Assembly (NCBI GenBank): GCA_945948775.1
Contig: CAMFCK010000068.1
Span: forward strand, 1-5,675
Reading direction: 5' to 3'
DNA: 5,675 bases
Source of the DNA: an uncultured Clostridia bacterium
GTDB lineage: Bacteria; Bacillota; Clostridia; UBA1381
Under the pieces are notes generated by a model. It did no database searches. It was not told where the DNA came from and saw nothing but the letters and a program-made list of their open reading frames with translations. A program made the translations under genes and the position numbers. Every line of letters begins with the position of its first letter. The first letter of the stretch is position 1. Shown here in pieces: positions 1 through 5,675 of this stretch.

Positions 1-351
1 CAGGGGCTGTATTTCAGAGCAGGAATCGGGTTCCATCAGCATGAGGATTATCTGATGCAAAGCTATAAGTATCCGCAGCAGCTTAATGCGCTTATTAAAT
101 GGTCGGATATTACTGATGAGGCAAAGAAATATCTGCTTCCGACACTGAGCTTTACACTGGATGAGGCGGATGAAATAGCTGTTCTTGCCGCAGATATAAG
201 CACAGCTGCGGATGAAAATATTATTAAATTTGTACTTGGTCAGAGAAGTATGTCTGAGTGGGATGCCTTTATATCAGAGCTAAAGAGCATAGGTGTGGAA
301 CGATATGTTGAAATGTATCAGACAGCATATGACAGATATATTAATAGGTAG
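1..351 (+). CDS. Extracellular sugar-binding lipoprotein of an ABC importer (LplA/YtcQ-like family 1 solute-binding protein), C-terminal part
   Basis: The reading frame is open from the first base to a TAG at 349-351 and gives 116 residues. The gene therefore begins upstream of the window, and the methionine at 55 is internal. The end of the protein is characteristic of large LplA/YtcQ-type solute-binding proteins. A segment of the type 'LSFTLDEADEIAVLAADI' is followed by a short linker with 'DENIIKFVLGQ', then 'SEWDAFISELKSIGVERYVEMYQ' split across the next helices, and the chain ends in 'AYDRYINR'. In this family the mature protein is tethered outside the membrane and hands oligosaccharides to a permease pair. 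The lipoprotein signal and most of the ligand pocket lie outside the window, so the substrate cannot be named. No terminator follows, and the next gene starts 43 bases on, which suggests co-transcription. Family assignment is strong; substrate is unknown. Confidence 0.85.
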   Translation, partial: QGLYFRAGIGFHQHEDYLMQSYKYPQQLNALIKWSDITDEAKKYLLPTLSFTLDEADEIAVLAADISTAADENIIKFVLGQRSMSEWDAFISELKSIGVERYVEMYQTAYDRYINR

Positions 352-394
352 GTTCATATAAACAAACAATAAATTTAAGAAGGGAGTTCTATTT

Positions 395-3300
395 ATGAAG
401 ACAAAATTTTTATCTGCTGTTTGTGCTGCGGCGCTTGCAGCCGGAGGCGTCGGAGCGTTGCCCGTTTATGCAGAGGATTCTGCGGTATATGTAGACCAGA
501 GCTTTACAAACGGCAAGGCGGATTTTTTTACCACACAAACAACAAATAATTTAGAGACATTTTCTCACGATGCTGAGGCAGTATGGAACTATGCCTTAAG
601 GCCGGACGGTGCGCTTCGTATCAGGAATACTTACATAAATCCAACCGCACCGAACAACACCAACTCCTATGGACAGATAAAGTTTGACACCCCATGGACC
701 GGCAGTGAGGACATACTTATTGAGTTTAAGTTCAGACATGTAACAATGTGGAACACGGTATTTGAGTTCAGACCGTTTGTTGATGATAAAATAACCTTTG
801 CAAACCAGATGTTTATTGTCAGTAATCAGAAGGTCGGCACTACAACAACAGGAGGAGTGGTGACCCTCAACGGAGTCAAGACCGACAAGGTAATAACTGA
901 CGGCGGAGTATGGCACAGAGCGGTATTAAAGACAAATGTTGAAGCAGGGACATATTCGGCGTATGTTGACGGTGAGTATGTGGGCGAGTCCTCCCTTCCA
1001 ACCACGACAATATATGGATTTAGATTTGGATACGGCACATACCCTGTTGATAATGCTAAAGAGCTGTCAAATTTCAGCGTGTGGATAGACGATTTCAAGG
1101 TACAGAAATCTGCTGCGACCTATCTTGAAAGCAGCTCGGAGCAAACAGTTAATCACAGGGCGGCACTGAATTTCAATAATGATATAGATGAGAATCATCT
1201 TGGCGCAATTACCATTGCGGATTCAGACTGCAATACTCTTGCGGCGGATAAATATAAAGTTTCGCTGGATTATGCGGATAAGTCGGTTGTTATGATAGAC
1301 TTTGATTCATCAGTATCAGGCAGATATACCGTTGATTACAGCGGAATTGCTCAGGACTGCACCTTTGGAAATGTGCAGATTACGGTAGACTCTGATGCAA
1401 TCATCGAAAGGTACGCATATCTTGACTTTGCGGACGGTGACGATTCGCTGGAATTTGCAACGGTCAGCGCTGCGGCAAACTATGCTTCCGGAGAAACAAG
1501 AACAACTCTTATTACTGCTGCACCGGACGAGGTATGGTCGGAGTATAATGCTAACGGTTCACTGTTGAGCCGTATAAATGCGGCAACAGAAGCCAAGGCA
1601 CCTATAAATAATTTGTTTTTTGTGTCGCCGAGAACCTGGTATTCCGGAACAAGAGCAGCCTTTGAGCTTAAATTCAAGCCTGACTCCGAAGATAAAAATC
1701 TGCTGCGAATACAGCCCTTCCAGCTGACGAATTCAGACGGCTCCAACGGACGTGTATCCAAGTCATTATATGAAATAGCGGAAGAAGAATTTAAGTTCCA
1801 ACAGTCTGACGGGTACAATACTGTAAGAAGTGTTGACGATATAATAAATACGGATGCATGGAACATGGCAAGAGTAGAGATCTATGAGGACAGAACGACA
1901 AAGCTGTTTATAAACGGGCAATTTATTGCAGATGGAACAGTACCGGATGCTCTGAGCCGTATCAGCGGTTTTGCGGTTACAACCTCTAAGCGCAAAACCA
2001 GTACCGGAACAGAAAGAGAAAACTATATAGATGATTTGAAATTCTACACAGTGTCTGACAAAATGCTGCTTGAGGGATCTAACCTTGATAACACAGACAA
2101 GGTATCCAAAAAAATATATCTTGATTTTGAAACCGTTCCGACAGGTGAAAGCCTTTCAGCAATTAATGTTAAAAAGGACGGCGGCATTGTTGACGGCGCG
2201 GTTGCTTCCGTGGTAAAGAACAGTATTGACGATACTCTTGTTGAGGTGACGCTTGCAGATACTCTCAGTGGCAGCTACGAACTTGATTATACAGGCGTGG
2301 CAAATGAGGAAGGCAGTGCTGCGGCAGGTACACTCAGCTTTGTAACATTTGGTGAAGCATCTGAAAAGGTATATTATAATGAAACATGGGCAAATGGCAT
2401 TTCGAGTGCAAAAACACAGCTTAACCCCGGTTCGGCATATACAGCTGATGAGGTTTATACCTATGACACCACAAGTGCTCCGGCATCTTTCTATAATGAC
2501 GGTATGCTCAAAATAAATAATAAAGCAACCTCTGCAAGCGGCAGCGAAGCATATTTCACAGTTAATTTTGATGAAGCATGGCAGGTTGATGACGGCGATA
2601 TGCAGGTAGAGTTCAAAGTGAAGCAGGATACTCTGCTGAACAGGAATATGGCGATACAGCCGATAATTGACGGAAAGATTAGCGGAATGATATTATTTGA
2701 TCAGCGTAATCTGAAGCTTTCAGACGGAACTGCTATAACTAAGACATATCCTATAGATGTCTATGCAGATAAATGGATGAATGTTGTTATAAAGACAGAT
2801 AATGAGAAGTTCACCGTTTGGATTAACAATGAAAAAATAGGCGATGGCATAATTCCTAATTACAGCTCAGGCTCGTCTGTAAGCGGAATCAGATTCCTGG
2901 ATAAGATATGGAGTACAGATACAGACAGATACTCATATTGGGATGAATTTAAAGCTCAGAAGCTTACCTCCATGTACCTTGAAAATATGGAAGAGAACAG
3001 TAATCAGGATAAGGACAGTTATATCCTTGACTTTAATAATGCACTTAATCCGTATTCGGTTAAAAAGGTAAGTGTAACTTGTAAGGGAGAGGCGCTTCCG
3101 GCTGATTTGTACACGGTAGCAGCAGATTCTGTCGACAGAACCAGACTGAAGGTTACTCTCAGCGCATATGCTCCGGCAGGTGAATATGTTATAGACTGCT
3201 CGGAAATCGCGGATAACGAAAACGGTCAGGCTGCCGAGAAGATAATGTTCACAAGAGTAAGAGATGATTATTGCAGTGATATACGCCTGACGGACAACAT

Positions 3301-3565
3301 GGATGGTACAGCAACAGCGGCAGTAGATACTATTATTTATAACGATACTGCATCGTATTTACTTATTCTCGCGGTATATGACGAGGATGAATTTACCGGA
3401 GAAAGAACTCTTGTAAATGTCGTTGTAAGTGAAGCTAAGAACTACAGCGGTCAGAAGAACCTTACTTGTACCGTAAATGCCGCTGAGAATCAGGTCGTAC
3501 AGGCTTGTTTATGGTCGGGATTTGATACAATGAAGCCAAAGGCAATGAAATGGAAAACAATGTAA
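395..3565 (+). CDS. Large secreted protein with three LamG-like plus Ig-like modules, probable extracellular glycan-binding protein
   Basis: This 1056-residue protein starts at ATG 395, preceded by a good ribosome binding site (AAGGGAG at 380-386, 8-base spacer). Residues 1-26 form a signal peptide: basic MKTK, a hydrophobic Ala/Gly-rich core, and a VYA|ED signal peptidase I site. C10 is not in a lipobox. The mature chain repeats one plan three times with a period of about 305-316 residues: a LamG/concanavalin A-like beta sandwich (about 30-240, 338-552, 656-856), then an Ig-like domain resembling SbsA/Big_5 types (about 243-332, 556-652, 860-955). Equivalent marks are W173/W489/W794, the acidic pairs D232-D233/D546-D547/D850-E851, and Ig strands around Y311/Y628/Y931. 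Residues 957-1056 form a separate beta-rich C-terminal domain ending in a motif of the 'LWSGFDTMKP' type, which I recall from secreted clostridial proteins. I see no glycosidase or lyase domain, SLH, LPXTG or dockerin. Polysaccharide binding is inferred from the fold and the upstream sugar-binding gene; cell adhesion is an alternative. Confidence 0.85.
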   Translation: MKTKFLSAVCAAALAAGGVGALPVYAEDSAVYVDQSFTNGKADFFTTQTTNNLETFSHDAEAVWNYALRPDGALRIRNTYINPTAPNNTNSYGQIKFDTPWTGSEDILIEFKFRHVTMWNTVFEFRPFVDDKITFANQMFIVSNQKVGTTTTGGVVTLNGVKTDKVITDGGVWHRAVLKTNVEAGTYSAYVDGEYVGESSLPTTTIYGFRFGYGTYPVDNAKELSNFSVWIDDFKVQKSAATYLESSSEQTVNHRAALNFNNDIDENHLGAITIADSDCNTLAADKYKVSLDYADKSVVMIDFDSSVSGRYTVDYSGIAQDCTFGNVQITVDSDAIIERYAYLDFADGDDSLEFATVSAAANYASGETRTTLITAAPDEVWSEYNANGSLLSRINAATEAKAPINNLFFVSPRTWYSGTRAAFELKFKPDSEDKNLLRIQPFQLTNSDGSNGRVSKSLYEIAEEEFKFQQSDGYNTVRSVDDIINTDAWNMARVEIYEDRTTKLFINGQFIADGTVPDALSRISGFAVTTSKRKTSTGTERENYIDDLKFYTVSDKMLLEGSNLDNTDKVSKKIYLDFETVPTGESLSAINVKKDGGIVDGAVASVVKNSIDDTLVEVTLADTLSGSYELDYTGVANEEGSAAAGTLSFVTFGEASEKVYYNETWANGISSAKTQLNPGSAYTADEVYTYDTTSAPASFYNDGMLKINNKATSASGSEAYFTVNFDEAWQVDDGDMQVEFKVKQDTLLNRNMAIQPIIDGKISGMILFDQRNLKLSDGTAITKTYPIDVYADKWMNVVIKTDNEKFTVWINNEKIGDGIIPNYSSGSSVSGIRFLDKIWSTDTDRYSYWDEFKAQKLTSMYLENMEENSNQDKDSYILDFNNALNPYSVKKVSVTCKGEALPADLYTVAADSVDRTRLKVTLSAYAPAGEYVIDCSEIADNENGQAAEKIMFTRVRDDYCSDIRLTDNMDGTATAAVDTIIYNDTASYLLILAVYDEDEFTGERTLVNVVVSEAKNYSGQKNLTCTVNAAENQVVQACLWSGFDTMKPKAMKWKTM
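482..1390 (+). repeat. Protein-level module 1 of 3 (LamG-like + Ig-like)
   Basis: Residues 30-332 of the secreted protein. The sandwich domain opens with 'VYVDQSFTNG', has the central strand 'ILIEFKFRH', the turn 'WHRAVLKTN...YVDGEYVGE', and closes with 'WIDDFKVQK'. The Ig-like domain follows and ends around 'SGRYTVDYSGIA'. The match to the other modules is at the protein level only; I see no conserved DNA repeat, so the duplication is old. Confidence 0.7.
1406..2350 (+). repeat. Protein-level module 2 of 3 (LamG-like + Ig-like)
   Basis: Residues 338-652. Equivalent marks are 'AYLDFADGDD' at the start, 'AAFELKFKPD', the turn 'WNMARVEIY...FINGQFIADG', 'YIDDLKFYT' at the end of the sandwich, and 'SGSYELDYTGVA' in the Ig-like part. 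This copy has the most divergent sandwich, with a longer loop around residues 445-480. Confidence 0.7.
2360..3259 (+). repeat. Protein-level module 3 of 3 (LamG-like + Ig-like)
   Basis: Residues 656-955. Equivalent marks are 'VYYNETWANG' at the start, 'MQVEFKVKQD', the turn 'WMNVVIKTD...WINNEKIGDG', 'YWDEFKAQK' closing the sandwich, and 'AGEYVIDCSEIA' in the Ig-like part. The last one replaces the tyrosine of the other two copies with cysteine (C935). Confidence 0.7.
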
Positions 3566-3576
3566 TTTGATTTTTG

Positions 3577-3605
3577 TTGCTTATTTTGTAAAATTATGTT
3601 ATAAT
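3577..3605 (+). promoter_or_regulatory. Probable sigma-A promoter with extended -10 for the AraC-type regulator
   Basis: A perfect TATAAT lies at 3600-3605, with an extended -10 TG at 3597-3598 (TGTTATAAT). At 17 bases upstream there is a weak -35, TTGCTT (3577-3582). The surrounding 3566-3600 is AT-rich. Transcription would start near 3611-3613, about 55 bases ahead of the ATG at 3666. The -10 box lies on the left arm of the inverted repeat 3599-3647. The assignment rests on motif and spacing only. Confidence 0.6.
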
Positions 3606-3647
3606 CAAAAGCGGCTGTCCAATCATGACAGCCGTTTCTGATTATAA
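3599..3647 (+). terminator. Long inverted repeat between genes, probable (bidirectional) terminator
   Basis: The arms 3599-3619 and 3627-3647 pair over 21 positions with one mismatch (3608/3638) and one G-T pair (3611/3635), around a 7-base loop (CAATCAT). The core is an 8-bp GC-rich stem, CGGCTGTC/GACAGCCG, flanked by A-rich and T-rich arms (AAAG before, TTTCTGATTAT after). It starts 33 bases after the stop codon of the secreted-protein gene, a typical place for a Rho-independent terminator. The T-run on the + strand is short and interrupted by C, so termination may be incomplete. On the other strand the core is followed by CTTTTGATT. Confidence 0.65.
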
Positions 3648-3656
3648 ATGAATGTT

Positions 3657-3660
3657 GGTG
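3657..3660 (+). promoter_or_regulatory. Weak ribosome binding site that decides the regulator start
   Basis: GGTG lies 5 bases ahead of ATG 3666. The in-frame ATG at 3648 is preceded only by TGATTATAA, part of the hairpin arm, and has no ribosome binding site. The ATG at 3666 is therefore the better start. It gives MYKWFEETF, with a hydrophobic segment beginning about 14 residues later. Confidence 0.5.
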
Positions 3661-3832
3661 AAAAAATGTATAAGTGGTTTGAAGAAACATTTAATACCCA
3701 TAAGTTTAGCTGGCTGTTTTCAAGCTATGCCACAATTATCGTGCTGTCAATATTAATTAATCTTATCGGATACAGTGTGGCAGCCGGGATTGTGGCGGAG
3801 GATATTTCCAAAATAAACCAAAGATTTCTTGA

Positions 3833-3908
3833 AAGCATCGGCAGGCGAGCGACTATTATTTGCAGGATCTGTGGAACAATGCATATCGCATCACAAACTC
3901 CTATAATA
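3833..3908 (+). other. Frameshift site in the AraC-type regulator gene
   Basis: The first frame (from 3666) runs to a TAA at 3909-3911. The family-like sequence 'SDYYLQDLWNNAYRI' lies in the -1 frame, which opens only after a TGA at 3830-3832, so the shift must lie in this interval. Protein continuity narrows it to about 3837-3853. There ATCGGCAGGCG would read smoothly (I-G-Q-A-S-D-Y-Y) if one base were added after ATCGG, for example a third G. I see no slippery heptamer in the right phase, so a real one-base loss or a read error is more likely than programmed slippage. Confidence 0.75.
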
Positions 3909-5041
3909 TAATGCAAATTGAAAGAAATTTGGATAAGGCATCTCCGATACAAAGAATGGAATACATTAATTCGGCAAAGGAAAATATGATTGCACTCCAA
4001 AATAACAACCCTTTGGTGTACAATCTGTTGATTATGTTTTCCGGAGTAGACACCATAATCAGTCAGCATGGTGCACAGAATATAGATACTGAATATAATG
4101 TTTATTATTCTGAGATTTTTAAAAGCCGCGAAGATTGGCAGAATACTATTTTCGGTGTGGGAGGCAGCGCCTATCTTTATATCACATCTGAGACCGGACT
4201 GCCCTATCTGTATTTTGTTTATGTAAAGAACGACAATGCATTGAAGGCGGCAGTTGCATTTGTGGCGGAAATCAGCGTAAAGAATCTCGACAGGATATTT
4301 GAAAAGCCATCTGATAAAAACAGTGTATTAATGCTACATCGCCAAAGCGGTGCAATAGTCAATTCAGAGGACCAGATGATTGATGAGCAGAATTATATTA
4401 TATTAAGGAGAGATTCGTCTATACGTGATTTTGAATATATAATGCCGATATTAAAATCAGAATACAATCAACGTTTAAATATTGTTAAACTTGCGTTTGT
4501 TATAAGTTATATATTGTGTCTTATTATTGTTGGTGCGCTTGCGCTGCTCTATGCAAGAACGAATTACAGAGTAATGAAGCGCATGGACGATAAGATAAAA
4601 AATAAAAATGCACTTATAAAGAATGATATGCTCTGTCGTATACTAAACGGCGTTCAGGATGCAAAACAGCTGAATCCCGCCGATATGAAGGAATATGGTA
4701 TTGAGCTTAATAACAGATACAATGAACTGGTGATTTTTGATGTGTTTGGGGACGACAAAACTGATGTTGACGCAATATATGATGCTATTTTAGCCAGACT
4801 TACGGAACCGGCTGGGAATAATGTACATATCGAATCCGCTAGAACCAATGATACGCTTACATGCATTATCGGAAGAACGGACGAACTTACCACAAGAGAG
4901 GAAAATGACTGTTTTCTAAGCAGAATATGCGAAGGTGTGAGGCAGGATTATGGCTGTGAGCTGTACTGCGCTGTAAGTGCGGCAGTTGAAAATGTCGATG
5001 GGCTCAGCTCGGAATATAAGCAGACGATTGAAATATTCAAC

Positions 5042-5044
5042 TAA
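5042..5044 (+). other. In-frame ochre stop inside the regulator gene
   Basis: TAA interrupts 'QTIEIFN' and '(x)NDQRRVYREDI'. The two sides are in the same frame and together fit the linker region of these regulators, where a segment of the 'yyEDI' type follows the helix. A single change from TAT or TAC (Tyr) would produce it; CAA or AAA are other possible ancestors. TAA also ends the secreted-protein gene here, so reassignment of this codon is not supported. Confidence 0.75.
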
Positions 5045-5675
5045 AATGACCAACGCCGTGTATACCGCAGAGAAGATATTTCTCATGAGTTCTATAATTA
5101 CGAATTTACACATGACATGGAAACAAAGTTGATTTCTCTTATAGAAGCAAAGAAATTTGATGAGGCATACAGCTTTGTATGTGAGAAGGTTGATTATAAT
5201 ATTAATCATCTGCATATTGACCCCGTAACAATACGCGTGCTTATTTCGGTAATAGTTAATACACTGATAAAATCAGCGCAAACGATAGCCATAAACGGTG
5301 AACCGGATTACCAAAAGCTTTGCAATTCGGCAGCTGAGCAGCCTGATGACGCAGGAATTGCAAAAGTACTGAAGATAATCGGCGAATTTATAGGCGAGCT
5401 GAAATGCTTGTGCGAGCGTGAAATGGATGATGTCAAAGGTGATAAGCGTCTTGATGATGTTATGGCATACATTGGGGAAAATTTTGCACAGAGCAATCTT
5501 AACGTGGCAAGTATAGCATATCATTTTGGTCTGACACCGAACTATATGTCGCGGTGGTTCAGCGAAAAGGTCGGACGCACACTTCTTGATTATATCCTCA
5601 GTATGCGTATAAACAAAGCAAAGGAATTGCTGGTACAAACAGATATGCTTGTTGATGAGATAGGACGTATGGTCG

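Larger units (their letters stand above)
3666..5675 (+). pseudogene. Membrane-bound AraC-family regulator with extracellular sensor region, broken by a frameshift and a stop; runs off the window end
   Basis: The intact relatives are one-protein sensors: N-terminal membrane helix, extracellular region, second helix, cytoplasmic linker and C-terminal AraC DNA-binding domain. Here TM1 is at residues about 16-38 (3711-3779). An extracytoplasmic region of about 220 residues follows, then TM2 at 4481-4555. A cytoplasmic part comes next, then an AraC domain from 5441 with the first helix-turn-helix at 5504-5566 ('ASIAYHFGLTPNYMSRWF') and 'MRINKAKELL' after it. The window ends at the start of the second helix-turn-helix ('VDEIGRMV'). 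Coding runs in one frame from 3666, must move to the -1 frame between 3833 and 3908, and hits TAA at 5042-5044. The same frame then stays open for another 210 codons of family-like sequence. About 670 codons are present, so only a few dozen residues are missing at the end. By family, it would sense a signal outside the cell and activate nearby carbohydrate genes; the target is inferred. It has its own promoter (3577-3605). Confidence 0.8.

Noticed and set aside
422..424. C10 of the secreted protein as a lipoprotein cysteine
   Set aside because: The preceding residues (S-A-V) do not fit a lipobox and the hydrophobic core continues past the cysteine; a signal peptidase I site after residue 26 fits better.
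596..1866. Several minus-strand open frames inside the secreted-protein gene
   Set aside because: They are opposite-strand shadows of a long, clearly coding frame with signal peptide and repeated domains.
3833..3908. Programmed -1 ribosomal frameshifting
   Set aside because: No X-XXY-YYZ slippery heptamer in the correct phase is visible, and the gene also carries a nonsense codon further on, which favours mutation or sequence error.
3648..3911. A separate small membrane protein of about 87 residues
   Set aside because: The last 20 or so residues are out-of-frame translation of the regulator gene; the true coding part is the N-terminal helix of the regulator. The ATG at 3648 also lacks a ribosome binding site.
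3725..4069. Minus-strand open frame across the frameshift region
   Set aside because: It lies opposite well-supported regulator coding sequence, has no ribosome binding site I could see, and its product resembles no family I know.
3860..5044. An independent gene beginning at TTG 3860
   Set aside because: No ribosome binding site precedes it, it would begin in the middle of the extracellular region without TM1, and the upstream fragment supplies exactly the missing N-terminus. It is the middle part of the broken regulator gene.
4916..5638. Minus-strand open frames opposite the AraC domain
   Set aside because: The + strand here encodes a recognisable AraC helix-turn-helix in one continuous frame, so these frames are shadows.

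Overview
The window looks like part of a carbohydrate-uptake and surface-binding locus from an anaerobic Bacillota bacterium, most likely a gut or rumen-type member of the Clostridia. Three things point that way: an LplA/YtcQ-like sugar-binding lipoprotein, a membrane-bound AraC-type regulator of the kind common in Clostridia and Paenibacillus, and a large secreted multi-domain protein whose C-terminus resembles those of clostridial polysaccharide-degrading bacteria. Base composition is moderately AT-rich. I cannot name the genus from the sequence.

Layout, all on the + strand: (1) positions 1-351 are the C-terminal end of an extracellular solute-binding protein whose gene starts upstream. (2) After a 43-base gap without a terminator, 395-3565 encodes a 1056-residue secreted protein. 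It has a signal peptide, three successive copies of a concanavalin A/LamG-like domain plus an Ig-like domain, and a C-terminal beta-rich domain. I see no catalytic domain and no wall anchor. (3) Positions 3566-3665 are intergenic. They hold a long inverted repeat (3599-3647) that probably ends the upstream transcript. A good extended -10 promoter sits on its left arm and would start transcription at the hairpin. (4) From 3666 to the window end runs a transmembrane sensor fused to an AraC-type DNA-binding domain. Its reading frame is broken twice: by a one-base frame change between 3833 and 3908, and by an in-frame TAA at 5042-5044. The coding signal continues past both lesions to a clear AraC helix-turn-helix near the window end. 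As written, the gene is a pseudogene, unless the lesions are sequencing or assembly errors.

A plausible working model (inference): the binding protein feeds an ABC sugar importer, the secreted protein binds a polysaccharide outside the cell, and the AraC-type regulator would sense an extracellular signal and control the locus. In this sequence the regulator appears to be lost or decaying, while its promoter region still looks intact. I found no RNA genes, mobile elements, CRISPR arrays or minus-strand genes that I could support.
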